Below are positions 17,147-26,419 of a stretch of DNA of 64,000 bases, piece after piece. A model generated the notes under the pieces. It saw nothing but the letters and a program-made list of their open reading frames with translations. It did no database searches and was not told the DNA's origin. The stretch comes from Gammaproteobacteria bacterium UBA5109. Lineage in GTDB: Bacteria; Pseudomonadota; Gammaproteobacteria; Pseudomonadales; Pseudohongiellaceae. Every line of letters begins with the position of its first letter. Within the stretch, counting starts at the first letter, position 1. The position numbers and the translations under genes are program-made. The stretch is taken from contig DHZH01000006.1 of NCBI GenBank assembly GCA_002414385.1, positions 124,001 through 188,000 on the forward strand, given 5' to 3'.

Positions 17147-18061
17147 TTATTCGGTTTGAACCAGAGCCTCAAGCAGGCTTTGCAGATTATCCTGCATTAA
17201 TTCAGTAAGAGGCTGATCGCTTACTTCCATTCGGTCGAGGACAACAAGCCTGGCTCCACCCTCAGCGATTGCTTCGCTGATTTCCGCTGTTGGCTCCCAT
17301 TTGTGAATTACCACCGGGATATTGTTGTCCTGCAGATGCCGGGTCAAATTCTGTAAATCGGCATCAGTCCAGTCGATATCCTGTTTAACGAAATAAGCAT
17401 CAACAAAAATTCCCAGGTCGTTGGTCAGGTAATTGAATTCATCACTGAGGGCATAGACGACCGGGTCAAGAACATCCAGCAGTGCCAGCTCAAAGCTGGT
17501 ACGCATCTGTACGATGGCATTCACTTCACTGTTCAGATTGGCCTCAATGATTTCAGCCTGGTCCGGATAAAGTGACTGCAAATCATCGGCGATAATATTC
17601 AGGCTGCGAACCAGATTGGAAAGACTCAGCCAGTAATATGGATTCACCGTCTCACCATCACTCAGTGTCCTGATGCCGACACCGGATAATTCACGGGACC
17701 AGGGCTGACTGGCGTCAATCTGTACGATACGGATATTGTGTTCGCGGGCCGCAATATACAGCGGGTCCTGTGACCAGAGTTTGGCAATATTGATCACGGC
17801 GTCAGCCGTCTGGAACTGCTCACTGAAATTCTCATGCTGGCGTGCAAAAAACGTTGGCTGGGAAGCCATGCTTCTGGCCTGGGCAGGGATATTCAGAATT
17901 TCAATGTCGGTGCCGTTTAACAGTGAGCTGCTTAACTGATATACCGGCGCCAGCGATGTCAGCACCAGCCTTTGAGCTTCAGTTCCCTGCTCCGCTTCCC
18001 GGGCAGTATCGCCACTGCAGGCAAACAGCAGCATACTTAAAGTGATCAGAAATATACGCAT
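17147..18061 (-). CDS. Lipoprotein metal-ABC substrate-binding protein (ZnuA/TroA-like)
   Basis: The protein starts MRIFLITLSMLLFACSGDT, a lipoprotein signal with lipobox LFAC. It has the TroA-fold pattern: LTSLAPVYQLSSSLL, ADAVINIAKLWSQDP and NIPVVIHKWEPTAEISEAIAEGG. Few of the His ligands of classical ZnuA are present, so metal binding may differ or be lost. Its ATG at 18061 overlaps the permease stop as TGATG; the frame extends to 18205, but that part lies inside the permease gene. As a second binding protein at the end of the operon it may be an alternative loader or a regulator of the transporter; this is inferred. Confidence 0.8.
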   Translation of the reverse strand: MRIFLITLSMLLFACSGDTAREAEQGTEAQRLVLTSLAPVYQLSSSLLNGTDIEILNIPAQARSMASQPTFFARQHENFSEQFQTADAVINIAKLWSQDPLYIAAREHNIRIVQIDASQPWSRELSGVGIRTLSDGETVNPYYWLSLSNLVRSLNIIADDLQSLYPDQAEIIEANLNSEVNAIVQMRTSFELALLDVLDPVVYALSDEFNYLTNDLGIFVDAYFVKQDIDWTDADLQNLTRHLQDNNIPVVIHKWEPTAEISEAIAEGGARLVVLDRMEVSDQPLTELMQDNLQSLLEALVQTE

Positions 18062-18966
18062 CACATTCTTGCCTCCCGAAAGACCGGTAAGATGCCTTTC
18101 AATGACGTGGTCAGTATAAAAAAGATTGCCGCAACCAGCACGATGGCTCCGCCGGAAGGTAAGGGCAGGTCCCATTGCATGGGAATCAGGATGCCCCCGA
18201 TACAACTCAGGGTGGAAATCAGCACTGTCATCCAGACAAAACTTTTCAGGTTTCGACTGATGTTTCTGGCAGCAGCGGCAGGGATCAGCAACAGGGCTTC
18301 AACCAGAATGGCACCAATAATCTTCACACAGGCTACCGTGATGATGGTCAGCAGGATAACAAAAATATATTCCAGGGCATCCACCTTGATGCCACGGACA
18401 TGTGCCAGGCTCTGATTGAGGCTGGACACCATCATACGGTTATAGAGCGGAATCCCCAGTGCGAGAGTGATCACTGTCACTACCAGCAGGATGTTCATGT
18501 CCAGATCATTAACGGTAAGAATTGAACCAAACAACACAGATTCGAGAATGTGGGTATTGACCCGTGCCGAGACAAATAAAATCAGTGAGGCTCCGAGGGC
18601 CAGGGAAATTGATAAAAATACCCCGATCAGGGTATCGGAAGACATTTTTGTGCGGCCCTTGGTGTAATTAAGCAATATGCCGAAGGCAATACAGAAAGAG
18701 AACATGGAGATATAGGGTGAGGTATAGGATTCACCAATCAGCACGCCGATGGCTACCCCGGTGAGTGCCGCGTTGCCAACAGCCTGGGAAAAGAAAGCCA
18801 TACGCTTGGCCACTACCATGGTGCCGACACAACCCAGCAGGGGGCCGATAACCAGTGCACAAAGCAGGGAGTTGATAACAAAAGCATACTGAAACGCTTC
18901 AGGCAGTGTGCCAGCCTCGGCCAGACCAATAAACAGATTACGCAGGCCTTCGTAAAAAGCGGACAT
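18061..18966 (-). CDS. Metal ABC transporter permease (ZnuB/ABC-3 family)
   Basis: This 301-residue protein has eight or nine hydrophobic helices. Typical ABC-3 stretches are MVVAKRMAFFSQAVGNAALTG, GVFLSISLALGASLILF, VLFGSILTVNDLDMN and IGAILVEALLLIPAAAARNISR. It forms the inner-membrane channel of a zinc or manganese importer with the ATPase directly upstream (TAATG overlap) and the binding proteins on either side. Zinc is the most likely substrate by family, but the cargo cannot be read from the permease. Confidence 0.92.
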   Translation of the reverse strand: MSAFYEGLRNLFIGLAEAGTLPEAFQYAFVINSLLCALVIGPLLGCVGTMVVAKRMAFFSQAVGNAALTGVAIGVLIGESYTSPYISMFSFCIAFGILLNYTKGRTKMSSDTLIGVFLSISLALGASLILFVSARVNTHILESVLFGSILTVNDLDMNILLVVTVITLALGIPLYNRMMVSSLNQSLAHVRGIKVDALEYIFVILLTIITVACVKIIGAILVEALLLIPAAAARNISRNLKSFVWMTVLISTLSCIGGILIPMQWDLPLPSGGAIVLVAAIFFILTTSLKGILPVFREARM

Positions 18967-19670
18967 TATTCTGCACCCGCCTGTCTGTAGATGCCCTGGC
19001 GCATTTTCTCATCAATAACCGAAGAAGTTGGTCCGTGTGCAAGCAGCCCCCTGTCAATGACGGTTACCTGGTCAGCCAGGCGGGAGACCTGTTCCAGGTC
19101 ATGATTGACCCAGATGATGGTGCCGCCTGCGGCTTTGAAATCAAGAATCAGTTCCTCGAAATTATGCATGCCAGCCTCATCCAGACTGGTCATTGGCTCA
19201 TCCAGAATCAGCAGGGCAGGATCAGGATACAGCGCCTGGGCAAAGAGCAGACGTTGTCGCTCGCCACCTGACAGTGAACCCAGCATCAGGTTCTGTTTGT
19301 CCGTGAACCGGGTTTTTTCCAGTATCACATCAATATGTTGTTGTGTGTCATTCGAGGTGCCGAGAAAAGCCGGCTTTTGCTGCATCAGCAGGGTCAAAAA
19401 ATCCCTGACAGTCAGCGGCAGGGTCTTTTCAATTTCAATTAGCTGGGGAACATAACCGCAGTGCCGGTTCTCATACCAGTCAATTCTGATCCTGCCCTGG
19501 TGCGGCATCTGTCCGAGCAGGCAACGTAAGGTGGAAGTTTTTCCGCCGCCATTGGGGCCGATCAGGCAATGGATGTTGCCGGATTCAATCGTAAAGGACA
19601 TCGGTGCCAGAATTGCAACAGCCCCCAGTGTCAGACTGAGTTGTTCGACATGAATGGCTGGCCCCTGCAT
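18966..19670 (-). CDS. Metal ABC transporter ATP-binding protein (ZnuC-like)
   Basis: This 234-residue ATPase has Walker A IGPNGGGKTSTLR, the Q-loop region CGYVPQLIEIEKTLP, signature LSGGERQRLLFAQAL, Walker B PALLILDEPMTSLDEAG and switch His in IWVNHDLEQV. It powers the ABC-3 permease encoded next to it. The GGG in the Walker A loop is common in the Mn/Zn subgroup. It begins seven bases after the upstream binding-protein gene stops. Confidence 0.94.
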   Translation of the reverse strand: MQGPAIHVEQLSLTLGAVAILAPMSFTIESGNIHCLIGPNGGGKTSTLRCLLGQMPHQGRIRIDWYENRHCGYVPQLIEIEKTLPLTVRDFLTLLMQQKPAFLGTSNDTQQHIDVILEKTRFTDKQNLMLGSLSGGERQRLLFAQALYPDPALLILDEPMTSLDEAGMHNFEELILDFKAAGGTIIWVNHDLEQVSRLADQVTVIDRGLLAHGPTSSVIDEKMRQGIYRQAGAE

Positions 19671-19677
19671 GCTTGCC

Positions 19678-20586
19678 CTAGAGAGAAGGTGCCGTGCTTT
19701 CGACGGCAGCTTTCAAAGAGTCCAGGTTAAAGCGCATTTCAGATTCATAAAATTCCGGGGTGTAGTCACCTTCGGAAATATGGGAAAAAGAATAAACTTC
19801 AACGCCGGTTTCAGCCTGAATGGTTTCGGCAAGCTGTCCGGCAAAGAATTTTTCAGCAAACAGTACGTTGACGTTGGCAGCGCGAATCGCTTCGATGGTC
19901 TGCGCCAGTTGCCGGGCCGTTGGCTCCACACCATGACGTGGTTCAATGACGGCACTTATCTGTAAACCAAACTCCTGCAGGAGATAGCCGTAGGCGCCAT
20001 GCATGGTCGCTGCGCGAAAGTTACTGGTATCCAGATCGGAAAATTGCTGGGAATATTCCGCTTTAAGGCGACGCAAGCTTGTCGCATAGGCACGACCATT
20101 TCGGGCATAAGCCTGGGCATTGTCCGGGTCATAGCGTCCAAGCTCACGGGCAATTTCATAAATCTGCTGAATCGCGGTGACGGTGGAGATAAAGGTATGG
20201 GCATTGACGGCTTCGTCATTTCCGGCGACCGGAATCAATGAAACTGAATTGTTGGCATAAATCAGTGGCGTGTCTCCAGCACCGGAAGCCTGCAGTATTT
20301 CGAAGGCCCATTCGTCATGGCCGATGCCATTGACCACTATCACATCCATGGAGCGCGCGCGTACCAGGTCTTCCGGCAGCGGATTGTAGTTATGCGGATT
20401 GTACCCGGCACCAATCAGCGGTTCGATGTCGGCGAGATCACCGACAATATTGGCGACAAAACTGTAATAGGGATGCAGGGTGACGCCGATTGTCATGCGC
20501 TCACCGTTTTTAAAGTCCTGAGCAATGCTCAGGCTACTGAAAGATAGCGCCAGGACTACCATTAACAATATGTGAATCTTTTTCAT
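19678..20586 (-). CDS. Periplasmic metal-binding protein (ZnuA/TroA family)
   Basis: A cleavable signal peptide (MKKIHILLMVVLALSFSSLSIAQ) is followed by the TroA fold: VTLHPYYSFVANIVGD, AGYNPHNYNPLPEDLVRA, VVNGIGHDEWAFEI, AHTFISTVTAIQQIYE, MHGAYGYLLQEFGL and LFAEKFFAGQLAETIQAETG. The His residues in NPHNY, IGHDEW, NAHTF and TMHGAY are candidate metal ligands. It lacks the His-rich loop of classical ZnuA. It delivers the metal to the permease downstream. I start at the ATG at 20586, two bases after the upstream stop; a GTG at 20595 is possible. Confidence 0.9.
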   Translation of the reverse strand: MKKIHILLMVVLALSFSSLSIAQDFKNGERMTIGVTLHPYYSFVANIVGDLADIEPLIGAGYNPHNYNPLPEDLVRARSMDVIVVNGIGHDEWAFEILQASGAGDTPLIYANNSVSLIPVAGNDEAVNAHTFISTVTAIQQIYEIARELGRYDPDNAQAYARNGRAYATSLRRLKAEYSQQFSDLDTSNFRAATMHGAYGYLLQEFGLQISAVIEPRHGVEPTARQLAQTIEAIRAANVNVLFAEKFFAGQLAETIQAETGVEVYSFSHISEGDYTPEFYESEMRFNLDSLKAAVESTAPSL

Positions 20587-20587
20587 A

Positions 20588-21193
20588 TTAATCACTTAAA
20601 CGTTCGCGTTCATCAAGCCCCTGATAGGGGACCACTTCTTTCCAGCCTGCCAGAATCAGTGAGCTGTCTTCGGTACTATGGGGTAAGCCAGTCATCCGCT
20701 GTGGATGCCACCAGACTGACGCAACCAGCACTTCGCCGGTACCGACAAATTCATTATTCAGGATCAGCAGGTAAGCCCCCTGGGTTTCCAGCTGGCCTTG
20801 ATTGCCAAAATAAACAGCCCGGTCTTCTCCACTGCTGAACTGCCAGTTTACCGAGCCGCGATTAATCCAGCTGCTGTCCTGATAGAAAGGCGGTAACCAG
20901 TTCTCCCGAAGATCATCAACAGATGGCCAGTCCAGGGAATCCTGCTGCATAAAGGTAATTTCGTTTACAGCGACCAGCAACTCATTATAAATAGCCTGGT
21001 CGGTATCCTGTAAATCCGAATAGGCGCTGAGCTGCCAGTCCAGAATCACCTGCTGCCGGTCTTCGCGACCGAACAGCATGGCATAGCTTCCTGTCAGCAT
21101 GACCAGTAACAGCAGGGCAGCAATCAGCAGGAAGCTTTCCCAACGTTTATTCGCCGGGGAAACTGTCTGCGTTATGGCGACACTGATGTTCAT
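20588..21193 (-). CDS. Single-span membrane protein of the metal-uptake operon (DUF6162-like)
   Basis: This 201-residue protein has a cytoplasmic N-terminus, one membrane helix (SFLLIAALLLLVMLTGSYAML) and a periplasmic domain with WLPPFYQDSSWINRG, VNWQFSSGEDRAVYFG and VWWHPQRMTGLP. Proteins like it stand inside metal-ABC operons of Pseudomonas-like bacteria; I recall them as DUF6162, but that assignment is from memory. The role is unknown; handing metal to or sensing the state of the transporter is an inference from position. Confidence 0.72.
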   Translation of the reverse strand: MNISVAITQTVSPANKRWESFLLIAALLLLVMLTGSYAMLFGREDRQQVILDWQLSAYSDLQDTDQAIYNELLVAVNEITFMQQDSLDWPSVDDLRENWLPPFYQDSSWINRGSVNWQFSSGEDRAVYFGNQGQLETQGAYLLILNNEFVGTGEVLVASVWWHPQRMTGLPHSTEDSSLILAGWKEVVPYQGLDERERLSD

Positions 21194-21227
21194 CTCTTAG
21201 CTCTGACCCTTCCCGGAGCATTACTCC

Positions 21228-22061
21228 TTATTCCGGTAAATCGGTTGCCTGCACCCAGAGGATGGCATCCTGGGAGAGGAATTCACCATTGAGTTCCCGT
21301 TCAGGGCCAACCGTCAGTGCTGCGAAGCCCCACCAGCCGGCTTTGGGCATGGCGAAAGAAAACTCACCAAACTCATTGGTGGAAATTATGATGGCTTCCA
21401 GAGAGGGATGTGGCGCTTCAATCAGCGGTTCTTCCTGAAACATGTTTTCATCCAGGTTGGGGGGATGGTTCATGTATTCCACTTCAACCTGGGTGAAAGG
21501 CACCGGAAGTCCCTCGCTGAGGACTACGCCACGGAATACTCCGCCGGTCCAGTTGGCATAGGGCTTGTTCAGTGCCTGAATTTCTGCCGGTAATCCCAGC
21601 GACTGCAGCCAGTTGCCGCCAACACCGCCGACATTGACCATGACCTTGCTGAACTGCTGGATATACAGGCCTTCCTCTTCTTCCCAGTAGGGCTCAGGCT
21701 CGATAACAATCTGGTAGTCGCCCAGCGAACGCATGACATCGCGCGGTATATCTGCACGCCAGGCCTTCAGTGTTCGGTCTCCGTCATGCCATTCAATTTC
21801 TTCCAGGTAGGGTTTCAGGTCGACTTCTTCCGGAAAACTGAAGGCACCCTGCTGGTATGTATAGTAGAAGCGTTCCGGCATCTCCATGTCATAAGTCGGC
21901 CCGCCGGCAAATACATGCGTGAACACAATATGCATGGGCACGTCACTGGCCCGCAGCAATGCGGTTTGCGGTGTATACATCACCACGAAGTGGGCGCTGG
22001 CCGAGAGGCTCACGATACCCAGTAATATGCCGATACTCAGGGCCTTTATTTTCTTCAACAT
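21228..22061 (-). CDS. DUF4198-type periplasmic protein (NikK-like)
   Basis: A signal peptide ends at SLSASA, leaving a mature protein that starts HFVVMYTPQTALLR, with the N-terminal His typical of DUF4198/NikK-like metal-uptake accessory proteins. The domain continues with VFTHVFAGGPTYDM and a C-terminal Ig-like part (STNEFGEFSFAMPKAGWWGFAAL). NikK relatives help capture nickel or cobalt for transporters; here the partner is an ABC-3 importer. The start at 22061 has AAGGAG seven bases upstream; the frame reaches back to 22100 without a better signal. Confidence 0.85.
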   Translation of the reverse strand: MLKKIKALSIGILLGIVSLSASAHFVVMYTPQTALLRASDVPMHIVFTHVFAGGPTYDMEMPERFYYTYQQGAFSFPEEVDLKPYLEEIEWHDGDRTLKAWRADIPRDVMRSLGDYQIVIEPEPYWEEEEGLYIQQFSKVMVNVGGVGGNWLQSLGLPAEIQALNKPYANWTGGVFRGVVLSEGLPVPFTQVEVEYMNHPPNLDENMFQEEPLIEAPHPSLEAIIISTNEFGEFSFAMPKAGWWGFAALTVGPERELNGEFLSQDAILWVQATDLPE

Positions 22062-22096
22062 AACAGTCTCCTTATGGAATTCTTTAGCAGAACGGA

Positions 22097-22420
22097 TCAA
22101 TAGATGTCATCACCAAATATGGTGATGGTATGGGAATCACCCGCATCAAAGACCACGGAAAAGTTTACCGTCGGGCGGTCAAAATCAACGCTGTTACGTT
22201 CATCCAGTTCACCCTGGGCGAGAACCCTGCCCTGATCATCCAGCACTCTGACAGCTATTCCCTGGGCAGAACCACCATCGGTAAAACCACCTTCACAGGT
22301 AATCGTGCCGTCATTATTATCAAAGCAGTCAAACAATGGTGTATGTGCCTGTATAGAGCCACTAAAACCAGCCAGTAACAGGCAGGTAAAAACAAGGCTG
22401 CTTAGCTTGTCAGTTTTCAT
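22097..22420 (-). CDS. Small exported protein, first gene of the metal-uptake operon
   Basis: This 107-residue protein has a signal peptide (KLSSLVFTCLLLAGFSGSIQA) and a mature part beginning HTPLFDCFDNNDGTITCEGGF. The N-terminal His and the two Cys residues resemble a small metal or redox site. The rest looks like one Ig-like or transthyretin-like sheet (AVRVLDDQGRVLAQGELDE). I do not recognise a named family. The ATG at 22420 follows GGGAGAGAGAAC. Position and the DUF4198 neighbour suggest a metal-capture role; that is inference. Confidence 0.75.
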   Translation of the reverse strand: MKTDKLSSLVFTCLLLAGFSGSIQAHTPLFDCFDNNDGTITCEGGFTDGGSAQGIAVRVLDDQGRVLAQGELDERNSVDFDRPTVNFSVVFDAGDSHTITIFGDDIY

Positions 22421-22574
22421 GTTCTCTCTCCCATCTTTCAAGGCTGAATTTCGCCTGATTTCATGCTTTCACACCCTCAGGCCATTAACAATCAATCCAG
22501 CGAATTTCCTTCACACTTGTGCAATTTCTGCACCTTATTCCTTCATTAAAACGCCTGCATGGCCCCGGTCGCAA

Positions 22575-22603
22575 GGGTTTAACAGTTTATTACTGTTAAA
22601 CCC
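22575..22603. promoter_or_regulatory. Perfect inverted repeat between cinA and the metal operon
   Basis: GGGTTTAACAG (22575-22585) pairs perfectly with CTGTTAAACCC (22593-22603) around a seven-base AT-only centre. It lies about 155 bases upstream of the first gene of the metal operon and 80 bases after cinA. No T-run follows on either strand, so it is not a clear terminator; a repressor site is possible, though it does not match the usual Zur box. Confidence 0.4.
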
Positions 22604-22683
22604 TGTTCAGTATTGTGGATTGGAGCTTAATCGGCCCTGAATTGTCCAGCTTGTAGCAAAATAAATCAAATTAAATCAATGGG

Positions 22684-23964
22684 TTATATATTATTAACAG
22701 TGCTGGGTATTGAGGAATAGGGCACCAGGCAGTTTTGCTGCAGTAAACGCCTTCTGAGCATATCCAGTGCCACGGCACAGCTCAGGACACGGATCAGATT
22801 GCGTGAACGATTATTCAGCTGAATTGTTTGTACCCAGCATTGATCACGGTCAGCCAGGGCAATACAGACAGTACCAACCGGCTTGTCTTCCGTACCACCA
22901 TCCGGACCGGCAACCCCGGTGGTGGCCAGGCCGAAATCGCTGTCACCAAGTGCGCGAACATTCTCTGCCATGGCCCGGGCAGTCTGCGGTGAGACAGCAC
23001 CGTGTGTGTCCAGCATGTCACTGGCTACACCCAGTATCTTCTGCTTGGCTGCATTGGAATAAGTCACCAGGCCCTGATGCAGGTAATTCGAACTGCCGGA
23101 AAATTCCACCAGCTGGCTGCATAGCATACCGCCGGTGCAGGATTCGGCAATGCTGAGTGTGTTCTGCTTTGCCAACAGCATCTCATGCACAGTCCAGGCA
23201 ATGCCGGGACTGTTGTCCGCAACAACGGCGGTATCCAGTCTCGCTCTGATCGCTTCAACAACTTCTGGGAGCTGGCGGATGCCGTCATCACCACGGGCAA
23301 ATACCTTGATCTCAACATGCGGTGCTGAGGGGCGATAGCCCAGTAATACATTGTCAGGCAGTGTTAATTCACTGAGTTTGTCTGCCAGCGTGGATTCACC
23401 GTGACCGAGAGTCAGCAACTTGTACAGGCGGGTTGCCTGCCCGGCTGCGAACTCCTTTTGCATAAAAGGGATAAACTGCTCAGTGACCATGGTTTTGAAT
23501 TCAACCGGGACGCCAGGCGTAAAAAATAACCAGGCTTTATTGAGTTTTATTCTGAATCCCGGTGCGGTGCCCTCGGGATTATCGACACGGATGGCTGAAG
23601 CAGGAAGCAGGCACTGCTTCAGATTGCTTGGAGGAAATTCACGGCCAAGCGATTGATAGAATTTTTCCAGATATTCACGCCACTCAGTATCTTCGACAAG
23701 CTCTTCTTCAAGTACTTTTGCAGCGGCCAAAGCAGACAGGTCATCCGAAGTCGGTCCCAGCCCGCCGTTTACCAGAATCAGGTCTGCATGTTCACTGCGC
23801 TCCCGAAATATGCTGACCAGATCTTCCAGCCGGTCGCCAACGGTAAGTCTGAGTTGCAGTTCGATACCCAGATTCATCATGGTATCGGCAAACCAGGCGG
23901 CATTGGTGTCGACTATTTGTCCGGAAAGTACTTCTTCCCCGGTGCAGATCATTTCCAGCTTCAT
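22684..23964 (-). CDS. cinA: CinA-family nicotinamide mononucleotide deamidase
   Basis: The N-terminal MoCF-like domain carries [20 protein letters not shown] and [17 protein letters not shown]. The C-terminal amidase domain carries [38 protein letters not shown] and [20 protein letters not shown]. It recycles NMN to nicotinic acid mononucleotide and is a house-cleaning enzyme. The 426-residue length fits the two-domain family. The start is placed at 23964, at [11 protein letters not shown], because the extra frame up to 24102 would overlap the upstream gene's coding region. Confidence 0.95.
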   Translation of the reverse strand: MKLEMICTGEEVLSGQIVDTNAAWFADTMMNLGIELQLRLTVGDRLEDLVSIFRERSEHADLILVNGGLGPTSDDLSALAAAKVLEEELVEDTEWREYLEKFYQSLGREFPPSNLKQCLLPASAIRVDNPEGTAPGFRIKLNKAWLFFTPGVPVEFKTMVTEQFIPFMQKEFAAGQATRLYKLLTLGHGESTLADKLSELTLPDNVLLGYRPSAPHVEIKVFARGDDGIRQLPEVVEAIRARLDTAVVADNSPGIAWTVHEMLLAKQNTLSIAESCTGGMLCSQLVEFSGSSNYLHQGLVTYSNAAKQKILGVASDMLDTHGAVSPQTARAMAENVRALGDSDFGLATTGVAGPDGGTEDKPVGTVCIALADRDQCWVQTIQLNNRSRNLIRVLSCAVALDMLRRRLLQQNCLVPYSSIPSTVNNI

Positions 23965-24019
23965 AAAAGGGATGATAGCGGGACGGGGAGAGGAAAGGAA
24001 AAGTTTTTGGAAATGAGTT

Positions 24020-24841
24020 TTAGTCTTCTTCTGACTCAGCGGCAATTGCCTTGAGTCGTTTCGCCGCTTCTTCAGAGGCTTCCTGTGGAATCTCAAGATC
24101 ACCCAGCCAACTCAGCTGATCCTTTTGCTTACCTTTTTCAAGCAGTTCTTTGCTGAGTACGGCGACACCGGTTTTTAAATTAAGACACCTGATACGCTTG
24201 GCTGCATCGTCTGATTTGGGGCTTTTTTCATCCTTGAGGATCAGGCCACTTTCAAACAGGGCCCACTCGCCATCTTCTGATTGCCAGAAAGCGTTACTTT
24301 CAGCAAAGGACTGTTTTAACTGTTCTGCCAGGCTTTCTTTTTCCGCTGTCATCTCTTTTAACTCTTTACGAGTGCTGACCAGTGCATTATTGACGGCCTT
24401 GTTTTCCTTGCCCTGAGTCTGGTTTTTCTTTTTCAGGTCGACAACCTGGCGTTTCAGGCGTAGCGGATCCAGTTTTTTGAGTTCCTTGAGTTCCTGCTGC
24501 AGGCCTTTGACTTCCTCACGGACTTTTTTCAGTGCCGAGGCACCCTGGTTTTCAGTTTTTTCCTTCTCCAGCAGGTTTTCCAGGCGTTCGAGCTGCACTT
24601 CCTGTTGCAGGGCTTCGAAATCAGCTTCAATGCCGGCGAAATGATCGAACTGTTTTTCCAGGTGTTCAAAATCCTTTTTCTGACTGACCAGATCATCCTG
24701 CAGCTTCTTGACCAGTTTCTGTTCACGGTCCAGCTTGGCGAGAAGGTCTTTCTTCTCGGCTTCAAGCTTGCTGATTTCTGATTTTAGGGTGCTGGTGTCG
24801 CGCAGGCTTTTAAGGCTGAGGGTGCTAGTGCTACTGGCCAT
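24020..24841 (-). CDS. Coiled-coil protein of unknown function
   Basis: A cytoplasmic protein of 273 residues from the ATG at 24841. Residues 15-180 are a nearly continuous Leu/Lys/Glu-rich coiled coil ([20 protein letters not shown] and onward). The end is a compact segment ([20 protein letters not shown]) with a Glu/Asp-rich tail. No signal peptide or enzyme motif is visible. It lies between mlaC and cinA on the same strand, 55 bases before cinA. I do not recognise the family. Confidence 0.8.
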   Translation of the reverse strand: MASSTSTLSLKSLRDTSTLKSEISKLEAEKKDLLAKLDREQKLVKKLQDDLVSQKKDFEHLEKQFDHFAGIEADFEALQQEVQLERLENLLEKEKTENQGASALKKVREEVKGLQQELKELKKLDPLRLKRQVVDLKKKNQTQGKENKAVNNALVSTRKELKEMTAEKESLAEQLKQSFAESNAFWQSEDGEWALFESGLILKDEKSPKSDDAAKRIRCLNLKTGVAVLSKELLEKGKQKDQLSWLGDLEIPQEASEEAAKRLKAIAAESEED

Positions 24842-24911
24842 AGATATGTTCAATCGGGTAATTACGCTCTGGGTCAAACCGGGCGCGAATTATAGCATAA
24901 AGCAGGTAGTA

Positions 24912-25529
24912 CTACTCAAGCGTTGCAGCCTGTGTACGTAATTCCTCGAACAGGGCATCAATCCCGGAGCGGCGAATGATGCTGCGGTAGGTAGAACGGT
25001 AAGAACTCAGCAGGCTGACATCCTCGACGATGATGTCATAGATATACCAGCCATCGGGCCGCTGCCGCAGGCTGTATTGCACAGCAATATCAGAGCTGGA
25101 GGTATTGACCACTGAGTCCACCGTGGCGCGGGGAGCGTCAACGCTTTCTCCCAGAATCTCTACGGTTTCATTGGTATAGGAATCGAGGCGCTCAATATAG
25201 GTTTGCTTGAGTACATCGAAAAACAGCTCTTCGAATTCACGGCGCTGTTCCGTGGTCAGATCACGATAACTGGCTGCCAGGGCACTCTGGGCTATGGTAT
25301 TCGGGTCAAAGGCACCGGAAACTGCTTCATCAATGGCGGCCTTATCACGGTCCAGATCAAAATCAGGGGCTCTGAGGATGGCAAACACATTGTCCAGCAT
25401 ATTCTGTACAGTATCGGTCGGCGTATCGTACTGGGCCTGGGCTGAAGTGATCAGGCTCAGGAACAACAGTGAGCTAACAAAGGTGCTGCCGAGTAGCTTG
25501 GCAATTCTCATTATCAACATTCTCATCAT
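24912..25529 (-). CDS. mlaC: MlaC-type periplasmic phospholipid-binding protein
   Basis: A signal peptide (LLFLSLITSAQAQ) is followed by the MlaC/Ttg2D fold: TDTVQNMLDNVFAILR, FDPNTIAQSALAASYRDLTTEQRREFEELFFDVLKQTYIERL-type helices, and RPDGWYIYDIIVEDVSLLSSYRSTY. MlaC shuttles phospholipids across the periplasm between MlaA at the outer membrane and the MlaFEDB complex. The exact start is uncertain: ATGs occur at 25529, 25526, 25520 and 25511. mlaA lies 55 bases upstream, but no MlaBDEF genes are present in this cluster. Confidence 0.92.
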   Translation of the reverse strand: MMRMLIMRIAKLLGSTFVSSLLFLSLITSAQAQYDTPTDTVQNMLDNVFAILRAPDFDLDRDKAAIDEAVSGAFDPNTIAQSALAASYRDLTTEQRREFEELFFDVLKQTYIERLDSYTNETVEILGESVDAPRATVDSVVNTSSSDIAVQYSLRQRPDGWYIYDIIVEDVSLLSSYRSTYRSIIRRSGIDALFEELRTQAATLE

Positions 25530-25584
25530 TTGTGTATGCGTGAGCTTATAGTATTAAGCTGAATCTGACTACCGGCTTAACGGC

Positions 25585-26316
25585 CTAACGATTCACTGCA
25601 CCGGCGCGATTCTGGACATAGGCGCTGCGGAAGAAAACATATGGGTCCAGCGCGCTATCGTACAGGGAAGTGTACGCATCCACATCAAAAGACAGATCAT
25701 TGACGGCATCAAGTGCCTGCCAGCCGATGTATTCGTCTGTTTCCGGATCCCAGACATGATTGATGGGATTGAGCAGGGAGTCACCGGCACGCCCGCCCAG
25801 GTCGCGGAAGCTGGAAAAACCCAGTACCGGGAGAACCAGGTAAAAACCGTGATCAAGGCCGTAGCGTCCCAGGGTCTGGCCAAAATCCTCACGGTCTTCC
25901 ATGATACCCATACCGGTTGCCGGGTCAAAAAATCCCAACAGGCCGATGGTGGAATTTATGCCAAAACGGGAAATTTCCGTGCCGGCATTCGGTACATCCA
26001 GTTGCAAGAGGGCATTGATGGCTGAAATTGGTGCAGTCAGATTGCTGTAGAAATTGGAAATTGAAATTCGAACCGGTTGCGGAACCAGACGATAGGTTCT
26101 TACTACCGGACTGAGCACAATTCGATAAAGCCGGTCATTGGCCGCAAATACCAACCGGTTCAGCGACTCAAACGGATCGGCTATTTCATCGTCGATCATT
26201 TCGTCGTCGCTGAAAAAGAAATCATCCTCTGCTTCCTGGGCCAATGCCAGGGCAGATGGGAAAACAAGGCAGCAAGCCAGTAAAAATCTGGATAATATGA
26301 CCGACCGGAATTGCAT
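25585..26316 (-). CDS. mlaA: MlaA/VacJ family outer-membrane phospholipid protein
   Basis: The protein contains the MlaA core: ADPFESLNRLVFAANDRLYR, RTYRLVPQPVRISISNFYSN, GRYGLDHGFYLVLPVLGFSS and AGDSLLNPINHVWDPET. It removes phospholipids from the outer leaflet of the outer membrane. I start at the ATG at 26316, with GGAG six bases upstream. Unusually, no good lipobox is present: the signal peptide ends ALALAQEAEDD, as for signal peptidase I, although an early LLACC occurs. An acidic stretch (DDFFFSDDEMIDDEIADP) follows the signal. Confidence 0.93.
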   Translation of the reverse strand: MQFRSVILSRFLLACCLVFPSALALAQEAEDDFFFSDDEMIDDEIADPFESLNRLVFAANDRLYRIVLSPVVRTYRLVPQPVRISISNFYSNLTAPISAINALLQLDVPNAGTEISRFGINSTIGLLGFFDPATGMGIMEDREDFGQTLGRYGLDHGFYLVLPVLGFSSFRDLGGRAGDSLLNPINHVWDPETDEYIGWQALDAVNDLSFDVDAYTSLYDSALDPYVFFRSAYVQNRAGAVNR

Positions 26317-26419
26317 TTCAAACTCCATGTATAAAGAGCTACAGGGTATCTCAAAGGCGAATTATAAAATCCCCTAGCATTTAAATCCATTTTTGAATGT
26401 GAAGCAGACCACAGCTTTT

